This document shows positions 11,646-24,889 of a stretch of DNA of 64,000 nucleotides, in pieces; position 1 is the first letter of the stretch, and the number at the start of each line of letters is the position of its first letter. Source of the stretch: Patellifolia procumbens (Eukaryota > Streptophyta > Magnoliopsida > Caryophyllales > Amaranthaceae); NCBI GenBank assembly GCA_947645195.1, contig CANSGD010001038.1:310001-374000 (forward strand), written 5' to 3'. The notes under the pieces are model-generated. The model saw only the letters and a program-made list of their open reading frames with translations. It did no database searches and was not told the DNA's origin. The translations under genes were made by a program, and so were the position numbers.

Positions 11646-14524
11646 AGAGGCTGTAAAGGGTATATTTGTCATTCTAGACTCCACAACCAAAGAATCACCA
11701 CACTCCCTTATTTCCGAAGCAAGTGAGCAGTTGTGAGTCCCAATGCAAAGTATCCAAAACAAATACAACAATACACTTCTTCTCTCTCATCCTACCCGTT
11801 CATTTCATCATATTTAATCACATCATCACATCTAACGATTCAAACCAGCAAGATGACATAGTACTACCGTGTACTCGCTCATACCATAGTAACGCCTCTC
11901 TCTGCATTTAGCAGAATTTAAAAAAAGGAAAAAGAAAATAGAAAGAGGTATATTTCAGTGTTCAGTACAGAGTTGTTGTAGTAAAAAGGAGTAGCAGTGA
12001 GCTTAACGGGACAAAAAAGGAAATATTATGATGTGCAGCATCACCACCACCTTCGCTTAATCTTTCAAAGGTTTTATTTTTATGGCTTCTTTTTATTTAT
12101 ATTTCTATTTATTATAGTTCGTTTATACGAGTGTGATGCATTTAGATTTTTTTTGTATTTATTTTTTGAAACAGTTATTTTTTTTTGTTTGTTGATGTGT
12201 TAGATTTTGTGAGTATTGATTTGGTAAGTTACAGATCTGAACGTGGTTAACTTCAAGTTACAGTTAATTAAGCGTTTTTTTTTTTTAAATATGGAAACTG
12301 TACTTCATTTTAATGTTTACATTTATTTGTTTGTTGAATGTCGGTGCTTACTTGGTAGTAGATCTTTACTTTGGTTTAATGTTGCAGTTTTTGTTTTTGG
12401 TTTGTGATTAATGGGTTTGAGTTCTTTGCTTTATTTTAAGGTTTAATTTTTGGGGGGAAATAAGAAATGGGTTTGAAAATTGGAATGATTTAAATTGTTT
12501 TTGTGGGGAGTTGTTTTGATGGGTGTTGAGGCATTTGAAGTAAGCTCTTGTTCTGTGTATATAAAGACAGTGGCTTTTTGTTGGATGGTGATCTGTAGTT
12601 TCGCATGCATACAGGCCGAGGTTGATCTTTGTGGCAAAGCATCCAGTTGTTTTCGTCGTAAATGATTGGAATTTGGGATCATTAGGGTATGATTTTCCAT
12701 GTTTTGTATCGATGTTGAGGAAGAGTTCCTAAATTGATCAAGTCTAGGTAATTTCATAGGTATTAATTGGCAATGGCTAGACTTTATAGTAGCTTCTTAC
12801 CATATATGCATGCTGAAGGCCTTGAATTGCAAACTTTACACTTCAATGTACTATCAATGCCTTTGCCTTGAATCCTAGATCGACTTGGGATGAGGGGAAG
12901 CATTACTGAGATCCATGCTATAGGGTGTGATCTCTTCAAGTAGATTCCACTTATTATGAACTTATGGGTTCTTAATTTCGCCCTTATTGCCCCTTATTTG
13001 AACTCATTAGCCCTCTCTTAAACGAACTAGATCTTATCTGTATTTATGAGCTTTTGAAATATGATGAACTTAATAGCCCTCATTTGTTATCAACACTAAT
13101 ATTTTTCTGCCAAAAAAACACCTGACATTTTGCTTTTATAAGTGAAAATATGGTGAGGAGAATAGAGCCTTCATAGTTGGTGGAGTAACTTCCTGATAGT
13201 CTCGCGCTTCTAGTTTTTGTTTTCAGTGAGGGACAAAATTCTTGCTCATTATACTTTACTAATGAAGGTATATCACTTGCTTTGTTGCAGCTTCTATTTG
13301 AGTAAGAATTTGGCGAGAATTGTCCATCATCATTTTCAAATGGAAAATACTGTTTGCTTTATTAATTACAAGGTTTTCATCTTTGGTAGGGAAGGTTGAG
13401 TAGAAAAGTAATGCAAATGAACCCATCCATTTGGTGGGAATTGAGTAGACAAGTTTTTCATCTAGAATTACCGAGGAGGCATTATAGATAAAGAATATAA
13501 AGAGAGTAAAGGTTGCGCAATTGCCACCCTTAACACATAAATCTACCCTCAACAATTATGAACCTTTTTTTATTTACCTATTGCACAATTGCTACATTAT
13601 GATTAGAAGTTATACAGCTAGTGCTTATGATCATGGGAAAGAAAAAATAGAAGAGAGGACTACGATAATCAGAGAGGAGACAGGCCATTTATAATTCCAG
13701 CCTAGAAGACTAGTTAAAGGAAGGATCAAGAATGTCATATATTTCAGGAGCTAGATTAGTTGATGATAAACAAGTAAAAATTGCCTCAACCAAAATTGAT
13801 GGAAAACAAGTTTGTTATCGATTGTGTTGGTACTGTTCTTTTTGTTGGCTTTCTTTATAAAATGTCAAACTTGAGACAAAAGCTTCCTTGCAGCAACAGG
13901 AAAACAAGTAATGCACGAAGACTAAAAAAAAGAAAGAAAAGATGATTTAAGCTTATTGGCTCCAATGTACATTATGATTAGAAGTTATAAAATTAGTGCT
14001 TATGATCATGGTGAAGAAAAGGTAAAAGAGATTAATGTAGAGCCCCTTTCACCGTGTCATCTCCTTGAAAAGATTGGCATTTTCTTCTTGTTCTATTGTA
14101 ACTTGTGCTGCGGGATGTGTATTTGGAGCCTCTTCTTTCTAAAACTTATATGTGACATCAACGGACAGTCAGCTGTTGATATAGGATCTTAGATGCTCTC
14201 CAATCATGCTACTTCAGTTATCTTTTGTGCTGTTTATCTAAATCTCTTGTTAATTGCATCCATTGCTCTAGGAACCAACTTATATGAGTCAGTCACTAGC
14301 TAAATTTATTTGATAGATTATGCGTTTGTACTTTTCCCTAGTTTCTGAAATCCATGATTACCGTGTGCTCTTCACAAAGTAATGTTAGCTTCGTCATAGG
14401 CAGCTCTATTTCGTTTATCTTTTCAATTGACGAGCTATCTGTGTTCACTGCCTCAATTCTTAATGTCCTGAAGTGGAATCTTTTTGCTGAAGGTTTTTGA
14501 AATTCAATTGCTGCCCTTTCATCA
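11646..14524 (+). promoter_or_regulatory. Upstream region, presumed 5' UTR and leader intron of the IQD31-like gene
   Basis: No protein gene recognised. T-rich, leader-like sequence around 11950-12240 and the 2.3-kb gap to the start codon would fit a 5' UTR exon plus leader intron. That is inference, and the transcription start cannot be placed. A 45-base segment (ATTATGATTAGAAGTTATA, then TTATGATCATGG) occurs at about 13596-13636 and again at 13972-14012, a dispersed duplication inside this region. Confidence 0.35.
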
Positions 14525-17500
14525 ATGAAGAAGTCACCAGGAAAGTGGATAAAGACTGTCCTTTTTGGGAAGAAAACGCCCAAATCCAATTACGCCAAGG
14601 GCAAAGAGGTACTTGCTGAAGACTTTCTAATGTAGTAATTTTACTCTGCTCAGTAAAGCACCAAAGCTGTTGTAGATTGCTAATCTTCTTCCAATCACCT
14701 CCTTTATTTTAGTAAAAGGAGAAATGAGTAATTTTTTCGCAAACGGAGGGAGTAACTTCCTAGAATTTCTGTGCTATGTTGGATTTAGGTTTACAGCGTT
14801 TTGAGCTACCTATGTTTCTGTAGTTTTGAGTCTTATGATGGAGACAAGTTGGACTAGGTGCTCTTTTGCTACAAAATGCGATAATATATATGTGCATGAA
14901 AACTAAAGAAGCTAAAGATGGTCAATCCCAAATGTAGGTGGCTATATGTTTATCGTTTGAACAATGGTATAAGTAGAGCCGATCAATATATGTATCAACC
15001 TCTACTAAGAAATGAAATTAGACTAATCAATCTATAAATAAAATAGTTCAAAGGTAAGTATCCCCAACAACATGAACCAATGCAATCATTTAACTTTCCC
15101 CAAATAATTAACTTGTAAACAGGATAAATGTGCCTTTTTTAGTTTTTTTAATTACCAATAGCTTTTCTAGTGTATCAGTGGCTTCCTCAATATGTAGTTG
15201 TACCTATTCTCATGAAATCATGCAATCTAAAGACATTAAGTATATCATTGTGTAAACCCTAGCAAGTAATGTTCACTATTCTCAATTTCTCATGTTGGTC
15301 AGACTTGATCAAGTCTCCCTGTAAACCTAATCCCATCCAACAAATACTATCTTGTGAACCCTGCTAGATGAATAATGACGTAAGAAGATTGAGCGAGTTG
15401 GATCAATTCATGTCGTTATAGGCAAATGCTAAAGCCTAGATTAATATCTATGCTATGATGGCTAATGGAGGAAGAAATAAAAGACATCATAGAATAAACA
15501 AGAGAAACAAGATACTTGAATTAATGGTAGATAAACTTGAATAACAAAATAGTATAAGGGTGTCTAATTTCGAACAATAGTGTGCATCTTATTAACACAT
15601 TTAGGGTTTATGATATATAGTTGGAAGGCTCGTACAAGTGCCTTGACGCTCATGTCATTCCATAGGTGTCCAAAATACCTAAAGCTACATCAAAACACCA
15701 AACACCCATAATATGCACACAGTTCAGGGAGAATATTTTGATCCTTGATGAAAGTGTACTCCTGCAATTAAATGATGTTGGAATACACACTTATGATGGT
15801 TCATGCCTTCATCCTAGTTCGTCAAGGAGTATTGAGAAAAGTGAAAAGATTCAAGTGTTGGAAGGCTTCTAATAAATATCTAAAAACTACAAGGCGCTTA
15901 GGTTGTAGGCTGTGTCATAACGCTAATATATATATGAATGACCATTTAATAATTACGATGCCAATTCAATCCTTCACAACACATCATGTTCATAGTTTGT
16001 TAAAGATCTAATATAATTAGGAAGGGAAAAGAAGTTTGTGTACTTATCGGAATAAGACATTATGTAGAAACTTGCAATGTTCATAGTTCTTTTTGCTGTC
16101 CCTTCTTTGAGAAGTTTTCTTTTTTGATATTGTTATAATCCCCATGTGTTTTCCTGAAATAAGAGTAACAGTTGAAGAATTCTCTAGATGAACTACAAAA
16201 TTCGCTTCATCGATTTATAGACTCAGAGAAACTCCTTTCTTATTTTGGCTCCATATACTTGGAACCTTTTTTATGGTGTATCCCTCAAGGTTTTTTTTTC
16301 TTATGAGGCTTAGGTGGGAAAAAAAATAAAAGACTATATAGATGTCTTCTTATTTAATTAACCACCATCCTGAAACATACAGCGCTTTTGCACAATACCA
16401 AATTTGGGTGCTTCTTGTATAGTGGGTTTTTACAGTTTTACATTGATATTATTATTTATTTTTAAAGTCTATAATGTGAATTGCATCAATCAAGCACTAG
16501 TAATGATGGTCAGGCTTATTTGTTACGAAAAGTATTTACTTGCATCTGTTGGCTTACTATCCTGATTTGTGCTTCTTGTTGTGCTAAGAAACCCACCAAC
16601 GAGAAAGAAGTGCATGTTCGCGTAAAGGCTCCTGAAACTGAAAACGATGTTAATCCTCCAGAGGTATCAAGTGGTGCTCTCGATGCAATTGATGTGGACG
16701 ACCACAGCTTAAGGTCAGAGTACAAGGAACCAACTCTTGCTCAGCCAGATGGGGAAATAGCAGTATCTGGAGATGAATTTACTGATGCAAAACAAACCAG
16801 GGAAATGGATATGTTAACTGATGCTGAGAGAATGGCTCAAGAAAAGGCCATAACAAAGGCACAGGCTGCATTTAGGGGTTATCTGGTAACTTCTGCTATA
16901 TAGACTTGATTTTAATGATGTCATCTCATTCTTCTCTAGAAGTTTTTTTCTGTTGTGTAGACATGATATATAATATTAGCTATTAGTTAACGGCAAAAAA
17001 TGAGAGCATCATTTTTTAATACACTTGTTACTGACTATGATGGACGGGTGCTTATCATGAGTTGTTATAAAATTTGTTATCTGCACTGGTGAATTATGAT
17101 ATGGAACTTTCTGAATGTTAGATGTTATGCTTGATTGGGAATGTTTACTTGACCTAAGTCCACCCCCCAGTAGCTTTAAGCTTGCCAGCATTATTTTGTG
17201 CCTGTTTTACTGATTTGAGCATATTTTGTGAAGGCGCGTCGTGCATTCAAGGCTCTGAAAGGCATTATAAGGCTCCAGGCTCTTATTCGTGGACATTTGG
17301 TGAGGAGACAAGCTGTTTCAACCTTGTATTGTATAGTAGGCATTGTCAAGCTGCAAGCGCTTGTTCGGGGATCAAGAATCAGGTGTTCTGATTCGGGTCT
17401 TGAAGTCCAGAAAATTTGTGTAGTGAAGCCTCTGGTAACTACCTTTAAGTTTTTTTAAGCAGTTATTATTTTTGGATGCTCTACTTGAATTCTGTAGACG

Positions 17501-20500
17501 AAACACTTTGCGGGGCCTTGTTTGGCTGTTTGCTATGCAAGGAATGGCTCAACAGCTCCAGTATGTATACACCACATTGCTTGACTATGCATGCAGGGTT
17601 GACCCCGAAGACTTCTAGAGTTTTCATTTTTTGTACATAAGCACCACCAAAGATATGAGGGTCAGTTATAACAAGCCAAGCTGAGTCAGCTATGCTCATC
17701 TCAGCTGAATTTGTACTGAGCTAAAATTGTTGATGTTCGGTTCAAACTGGAAATGTATGGTTGGTTGGTGACTAGGTTGGAGTTGAGCTCGATTATTAAT
17801 TGATCATAGTGCCTCCAGTTTTTTGGGTAGCTTGCTAAATTGTTTAGTTTCACAGCTTTTTTTGCTGAAGTGAACCCCGAGTTATTAAATTTCTCTTGGA
17901 TAAACACCAAATAAATCTGACTTTTGAATATAATATTAATACTCGGCATACAATGAAAACTATTCCACATAATACAAAGCATTGCTGTAAAAAAAGTAGT
18001 TCATGTCAGATATTTGTCAAATTGATTCATCAAATGTGTAAAGCTAGCAGCTATCCCATCCTTCCAAGCTAATAGATGATACGGACTAAGAGTTTGGAGA
18101 ATAAGGAAAAAGAAAACATAGAGTAAAAAGTGGGTGAAATAGAATGTCAACTTTGAGTTAGGAAATACATTTTATGTAAATGAAATTTCCTGCGCTTGGA
18201 CGGGGGGAGTTTAAATCTTCAGATTCAATGATTTTCTCTAGAGGAGGTCTTACTTTGCAGTCCGCATATCTCTAATTAATTAAACCTTGAACCTTTAAGT
18301 TCCTCCTCAACTTGCAAGCCTCTGCAATGAATTGTATGTTTATGTATAAAAGGAAAGTAGAGGAGTAAGAAGGGAAGGCGGGAAGTGTGGAATTAATGCT
18401 CGGCCTATATCGTTGTTTTGCGAAATGTCATTGCATAACTCTAGGATTGAATTCACGCCCTTGTCACCGTGTCATTTGCCGGTGAGTTACACAGTGACTC
18501 GCCATGTCAAATTGTTTGGTTTTTGTTACATCCTGTGCCTTGAAGAATTGACAAAGAAGAAAATAGAAAGGGCAAGCGTACATTCCAACATAAAAACATG
18601 CATACACCAACAATAGGAGGAGATGACTTGGGCTTAAAGTTGGGTAATGTACATGAGTTGTGTCTATTTACATTGATAATAGGTTGAGGCATTCGTTTTC
18701 AAATAATTATTATTCATTGTAATATATCCCAATCACATGATAGATTTTGTCATATTTATTTTGAAAGAATATTCTTAGCTAAAAGATTGCAAATTTGAGG
18801 TAAATTTCCATTTATATGATTGTTTTGAAAAAATTCATGCCTTGTTAGCCACAAGTTGTTCCATTCATTCGTTATAAGCCACTACCGCGACATGGCACGT
18901 GACCGTTATTGTTCTGATATTTTTGCTTGCAATTCTGAGCAACACGCCTGCCTGTGTTAACATGACTTTTTCATGATTCAACCATGTATAACAAAATGTA
19001 CCATTTTAGCATTTAGGATTTGTAGTCTCTTTAGTTTCTTGACCGAGTCAAAATCCTATTCCATATATTTGGCAAAGGGCTTTTTGGAGTTTGGATCCCC
19101 AATGCAAAAATCCCAAAAATTCTATGAGAAGCAACATGTGTATTAGCATGTCGAGCTCAATCTAGAAAAATGTTTCTCTCATGTTTCTTGTATTGCTTAC
19201 TGCTAAGTGCCAGTTTATCGAACACATTTTACAATTTTGCTAACTACTATTGCGTCTTTTTGTTAAAAGGCATTTTAGATCCCGAATGCAAATTCCCCAA
19301 AATGCTATGAGAAACATCATTTGTATTTAGCATTTTGGGCCTAATCTAGAAAACATATTTCTTGTATTGCTTATTGAACAGACTTTACAATTTTGTTAAC
19401 TGCTACCGTTATTTGCCAAGGAAAATTTGTTTTTAACAATTGCTATTTGCCAAAAAGGCTCATATTAAGTGCATTTATTGAACTTGTTCATTGAATATGT
19501 GAATTTGTCTGAAGTATCATAAAATAGTTGGTTAGAAAACGATGTAGCGCACTTCTTTTGGCCAATAGGTTATGGGGAGTATGTAAAAATGTGAAATATT
19601 GGTAAATGGGAACTTGCATGCTTGCACCCTTACAACTGTTATCTATCAATTCATACAACCAGTCTCTTATTATATGATTTCCTATGCATCTTGGAGCTAA
19701 TTCTATATTCTGTTGTTGATATGTTACTTTTGTGTGGTTATGAACTGAAAGTTGCTATCTCTTTTACCATGACTTGTTATTGTTGTAGTGCATTGATCAC
19801 AGACTCAGTAACAAGCCCAGTAAAATTTTAAACCTGATAAAGTGAAACTGGAAGATTTGGCACTGACTATGCTCCATTTCAGGGCTGACAAATGCTAGAA
19901 TTAATTTTAAAAATCCACAATCTCAAAAGTTTTTGTTTCATTTTCATTTTCTTTGCTCAAAATTGGCGTTGCTGTTTATTCATAATTGCCTTTTTAAATG
20001 CTCACTGAAATCAATTTCTGTATCTTGTTTCTAGCCCCCCTCTTGTCATTTGTGAATTTTTAACTTGGAACAATCACTTCAAACTAAAAATTGTAGGGAT
20101 ATGTGGTTGGCAGCAAAGTAAAAGCTGCTTAACACTGACCACATCATTTGATGGTCGTATTCTTATTTTGTTGGGATCAGTTTGTCCGCTATAAAGCAGC
20201 TCCCTCGAAAGCTGATAGATGTTTTTTTCTATTCGTGCTATTTTCAAGTGAATGTTGCCTGCTTGGCTGTAACTTTCCTACTAATACTGCTTAAGTTTCA
20301 GGATGGCAAATCTGGGGCTCATGGAGATGGCATGTCTGCTGGCACAAGCTTATTGGTGAATGCGTTTACAAGAAAAGTAAGCTTGGACATATTCTTACAA
20401 TAATGGCATACCAAATTTCTATCATGAAACTGTCTAGTAAAGATATATTAGTACCTCAGCAATAGTTGGATGAATAAAAAGTGGGGCTACACAATCTGTC

Positions 20501-23131
20501 TAAAACTGTAAATCTTAGCCCATGGTTTCCGATGCGACTTCAGGATCAGCCAAAGGCATCAACATCTACCCAGTTATGCTCTACATTACTGAATTTTGGT
20601 GTACAGAATTACATACCATGTAAATATTATGGGTAGAGTATTGATTAATCTCTGTGAAGCTTCAATTTTTCTATTGGCCCTGTGACGATGTGTTTATTTT
20701 ACAGTTACGGGGTTCAAGTGTCTTTGATAGTGGGAACCTTTTTTGTTTAATCTTTCTTATGTTCTTACTTTTATCTATATGTTTTATTGATCCAGCTTCT
20801 AGCTCCATCACCTACAGTGATGCCTCTGCGAGTCCAATATGATGAAACAGATCCAAATTCGGTCCAGAAATGGTTGGAGAGATGGTCAATATCCTGTCCC
20901 TGGAAACCAGTTTCTCCACCTAAGAAAGTTACCAACTCTAGAGTCCAGAAAAAGCAGGGGAACGCACCGGCCATTGATGGGGATACTGGCAGGCCAAAAC
21001 GTAGCGTGCGCAAGGTTCCTTCTCTTTATGATAATGTGTCACAACAGTCCACCTCTGAAGTAGAGAAACCACGGCGCAACCTAAAGAAAGTTGTGAGTCA
21101 GTCAACAGATCCTGTACAAGAAAATCCACAGCATGAGCTTGAGAAGGTTAAGCGTAGTCTAAGAAAGGTTCACACCCCTGGAACTGAAAGCTCCTGCCAG
21201 CCTCAGCCTCAGGCTCAGATGGAGCTTGAGAAGTTAACTGAGAGGTCAACTCACATCCAAGAAAAAGCAACAGTATCCAATGTTCAGGAGTTTCCAGCTT
21301 CAAATGAGGTCAAACTCCCGGAGAATACAAAGGTGGAAACAAGCATAACTGTTAGGGAAGAGACTGCTATTTTTTCTAGTCCAAATGCAGAGCAGACAAC
21401 TAAGGAGCCTTTAGAAACAAATGAATCCATTGAATTTTCAGATGATGATGGGACCATGGTCAAAACAGAGTCTCTTGAGAATGGTGTTTTAGAATCTAAG
21501 GATGAAGATACTCCTGTTACAAATGGTGTTTTAGAATCTAAGGAAGATGCTATGTTGAATGAGAATCAGAAGTCCAGTAGAAGAGCTTCTTTTACCACAA
21601 AGCAGGAACATATTGAGGATGGCGTGCAGAATACTCCAAAGCTTCCGAGCTATATGCAAGCAACTCAATCTGCCAAGGCAAAACTGAGAGCACAGGGATC
21701 CCCTAAAGTTAGCCAAGATGAGGTTGAGAAAAATAATGTGATTGAGAAAAACAATGTGACCCGACGTCATTCACTTCCATCTGCACCAAATGGAAAAGTC
21801 AACTCAGCATCACCAAAGACACAGAAGCCACTTCAAGGTAGCGGTGGAAAGAGTGGAAACAAGAGTGATAAATCTTTGTTGTCTTCCAGAGATGGAAGTG
21901 GTAAGCCTTTGAATTCTTTATATATCCATGTTGGCTATATTATGAGTTTTTACTTCAGTTTTGTTAATGATGTGAATTGTCCTGAAAACAATGGCTAGTT
22001 GATCTCAAATATAACCTGTTATTGTTACTGTAATCTATAGACTGATCAGGGCGTTAATACTTAATGGCTTATTTGACGGAAGATACTAAATCAAGGGAAC
22101 GGTGGTGGGACTTGAGTGGAGTTTTACTGTAATTGTGTACCACAAAGCCACACTGAAAATTGTGTATGCTCTGGTACTACATGTAATTTTAGAGCAAAAG
22201 TTCTAGGTACCTTATTGCATCATCACATGTACTGACATACCCTCAATACAAATGGTAGTAAAAATATAGGAATGTTGTTCACTTTTGCCTTCATCTTATG
22301 TTAGGATACCTGTGTAGTACTTCTCAAAAAAAAAAAAAATCTGAGGTCATTCTTTAATTAACGATAACACAATCATTGCTCCGTTCCTGATAAGTCCTTG
22401 GTACAAGTGTGCTGAAAGTTTTTTGGATGACATAACTTATGGTATCCGCTCGCATTCAGTTCTTTTTCGTGATTCATGATATTTGGGTTCTCTTTGTCTC
22501 TAAATCCTTCATGGCTTGGAAAAGTATGCATGAATGAGCGGGTGAACCTTTTCTTTCGAGAGTTGTACTTATGTGTTTTGTTATTGTTGCAACCAAATTA
22601 AAACCTAAACATGATCTAGTGTCACATCTATGCCATGTGATGATGTTATTGTCTTAGGCTCTTAGCTTCACCAAGCATCTGAAGAATCTGTTCCAGGACT
22701 GCAAGTCAGAGTACCTGTATTTTGCGGGTGTTTTTTGCCATTCTTCATCTGCATATTAATTACTTAAAGCATCTGCATGTTGTTGAGCCCCATTTAAAGA
22801 ATCTGTTCGAGGACTGCAAGTCGGAGTACCTGTGTTTTGTGGGTTACTTTTGCCTTTAATCAACTGCATATTAATTCCTTAAAAGAATCTGGATGTTGTT
22901 GAGCGCCATTTAATTGCATGCACTTGTGAGTTGCTCACATTGAAGAGATGGAGATAACGATCAATCGTGAGCTTGAGGAGTTCCTCCTCCCATTGCCATT
23001 TGAGTTCTGGGATGGAACTTCAACTTGTCTTATAAGCTGTCCACTCTCCTCGTCATGAGTAGCTTAGGCCCATTTTGATCCATTGTTTAAATTTTTCAGG
23101 GAAGGGTGGCCAAGCACAATGGCGAAGGTGA
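14525..23131 (+). CDS. IQD31: IQ-domain protein, IQD31-like
   Basis: Plant-specific calmodulin-binding scaffold of the IQ67-domain family; members associate with microtubules, plasma membrane or nucleus. Coding exons: 14525-14608, 16589-16885, 17234-17434, 20302-20376, 20796-21900, 23100-23131, all with GT-AG borders and matching phases (0,0,0,0,1). Total 597 aa, close to the size I recall for Arabidopsis IQD31. The N-terminus is MKKSPGKWIKTVLFGKK. The IQ67 domain begins at about residue 115: AAFRGYL at the end of exon 2, then ARRAFKALKGIIRLQALIRG, LVRRQAV and GIVKLQALVRG in exon 3. The phase-0 intron splitting the IQ motif is the conserved family hallmark. A DUF4005-like C-terminus has PKRSVRKVP and EKVKRSLRKVH repeats, PSYMQATQSAKAKLRAQGSP, RRHSLPS, and ends AQWRR. 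Exon 4 and the last 11-codon exon are inferred by phase and family similarity. Confidence 0.93.
14609..16588 (+). other. Intron 1 of the IQD31-like gene
   Basis: GT at 14609, AG at 16587-16588; 1,980 bases, phase 0. AT-rich with no second gene. An isolated ACGGAGGGAGTA word at about 14744 looks like a lone Stowaway terminus with no partner. Confidence 0.7.
17435..20301 (+). other. Intron 3 of the IQD31-like gene
   Basis: GT at 17435, AG at 20300-20301; 2,867 bases, the largest intron, phase 0. It contains an imperfect direct duplication (19085-19400). No other feature recognised; short open frames here have no domain similarity. Confidence 0.7.
19085..19400 (+). repeat. Imperfect direct duplication in intron 3
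   Basis: Two units of roughly 150-190 bases share, in order, a GATCCC(C/G)AATGCAAA block, a CTATGAGAA block, CTAATCTAGAAAA-type sequence, TTTCTTGTATTGCTTA and TTTACAATTTTG. Unit 1 starts near 19085 and unit 2 near 19268. Non-coding. Confidence 0.65.
21901..23099 (+). other. Intron 5 of the IQD31-like gene
   Basis: GT at 21901, AG at 23098-23099; 1,199 bases, phase 1. It contains the 115-base tandem duplication described separately. If the intron is retained, the frame ends in a stop about 97 bases past the donor. Confidence 0.75.
22682..22911 (+). repeat. 115-base tandem duplication in intron 5
   Basis: Unit 1 (22682-22796) and unit 2 (22797-22911) share AAGAATCTGTTC(C/G)AGGACTGC, GAGTACCTGT(A/G)TTTTG, CTGCATATTAATT and ATGTTGTTGAGC(C/G)CCATTT. 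About 85-90% identical by eye. Non-coding. Confidence 0.8.
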
Positions 23132-24101
23132 TGGCACTGCAGACATGACTCTGGTCTAAGTATCATGGTGAAGGTTAAAATTTTAATGCAGTTTGTGTTG
23201 TGGCCCTTAATTACAGTGTTATTTAGGTGAAAAAAACTTACTGTAACATGCTGAAAATGTGGTGTTGATACCTTAGTGGCTTTCTTGTGTAAGTTGGTGC
23301 CTCTGAGTGAATGTAAATTGCAGGCTTCGCTGTTTTCATACTGCCTAAGTAAGTTTCGCTTTTGGACTATGTTGTCTTATTGTGGATGCGATATTGAGTT
23401 TATATGTATAGTTTATAACTCTATATTATCTCTTTTTCTAGTTTGCTCGTCCTGATTATCTTGTAGTTCATATGAGATGTAAGATCTGCGTCTCCAGAGC
23501 GCTAATGATTATGAAATTGTGAATAAATCATAAGTTATCTGAGAACATAGCACATTTGTAACTTGCAGGTTACAAATTGGTAATGTATCAATGCAAGTTT
23601 TTAACAGGATGAAATTAAATGGAAAATAAGGACGACAATTCCTTATGGGAAGTTTTTTTACGGCAACAACAAAATTGTATTAAATCTAATTGTTTTGTTC
23701 AACTAATGTATTAAGTAATGAATCAGCTGTTTGTTACAGTTGTTTGGTCCAGTAATTTTATTTGTTCCATGGGATTAAACCAAAAACTGCAACATCTATG
23801 GTCCATTTCCTTAGTACACACTTCACTATCTCTCACACTATATATTCTCACACTGTGCTCTTTTCATTGATGTAAGCTGGGTGAATTTTTCACATAATAC
23901 AACAATGCTTATCCAAGATAATGAGAAATCAAAGGTTCAGAATAGGGTCTCATGAATTAGCCTATTATTTATACTCTTCCCCAGTTGCCTTCTGTTTCCA
24001 AATAGCATTTTGCTACGCATTTGTGGCTCATATTTTCACTCCCCAATGTTCATATTTTGTTATCACTTGCTGCATTAAGATAATGTATAATTTTTTCGTA
24101 A
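23132..24101. other. 3' flank of the IQD31-like gene
   Basis: The first few hundred bases probably hold the 3' UTR. I could not choose a poly(A) site among several AATAAA-like words. The rest is AT-rich with no recognised feature. Confidence 0.4.
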
Positions 24102-24109
24102 ATTCTAGG

Positions 24110-24525
24110 CAGTGGCGGACCGATGTTAGAACAAGGAGGACCATTGTCCCCCACTTTAAAAAAAATCAAAGAGATTGATTATGTGTAAAATCAGGTCTAT
24201 TTGATTGATCAGAGAAACCGAAATTTATAGATAACTGGTTTCTTTGCCTTCTTAACACAGTTTCTTATATTTACTAAAAACACCGGTTAAAATGCCCCAA
24301 ATTAAGAATGGACATAATGGATCATCCCCCAAACCAAAGTAATCAGGTGAGAAGACGCGAAAGATATTTTAGTAGTATGTACCCAAGTTGTAATATTAAA
24401 ATGGCCTTTTGGATTAAGTATGTATTCGATTTTTTAAATTGTGTACCCGAATTTTCGTTAATAAATAGATTTGTGTTGAATTATATAAATTGTTTCCCAT
24501 CGTTAAATCTGTGGGTCCGCCACTG
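24110..24525. mobile_element. Non-autonomous hAT element with perfect 8-base TSD
   Basis: The TIRs CAGTGGCGGACC (left) and GGGTCCGCCACTG (right) are inverted. ATTCTAGG is duplicated exactly at 24102-24109 and 24526-24533. At 416 bases with no transposase it is a hAT MITE. Both TIRs and TSD can be read directly, so the ends are firm. Confidence 0.92.
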
Positions 24526-24606
24526 ATTCTAGGGGTATCAAATGAAAAAGCTTTTACTGTGAAGAGAGTATATATTTTGATGATTTTGTTCTCTTAATAT
24601 ATTGTA

Positions 24607-24887
24607 TTCCCTCCGCCCTCCAAAGGATTTTCCATTTCCTTTGGACACAAAGTCTAAGAAAGGAGGTTAGTGTGGGGCCTAAAATTTTATTTTATAATTG
24701 AAAAATAAGATAGTGGATATGTTTTAGAATTGTTTATTAAGAGAGAGATAGAGAGTATGGGGACAAGTGCTTTTTGTAAGGAAAATAATATTATATTAAG
24801 TGGACCATATCCAAATAAGAAAATGAGAAATGTAATTGAGACAAATAAAAATGAAAAAAAGAGAAATCCTTTGTGGGACGGAGGGAG
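24607..24887. mobile_element. Stowaway-type MITE
   Basis: The left end TTCCCTCCGCCCTCCAAAGGAT is inverted at the right end (ATCCTTTGTGGGACGGAGGGAG). The element is flanked by TA on both sides (24605-24606, 24888-24889), the Tc1/mariner target. No coding capacity. Confidence 0.85.
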
Positions 24888-24889
24888 TA

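Noticed and set aside
14735..14760. Stowaway element in intron 1 of the IQD31-like gene
   Set aside because: Only one terminal word (ACGGAGGGAGTA) is seen, with no partner end nearby.
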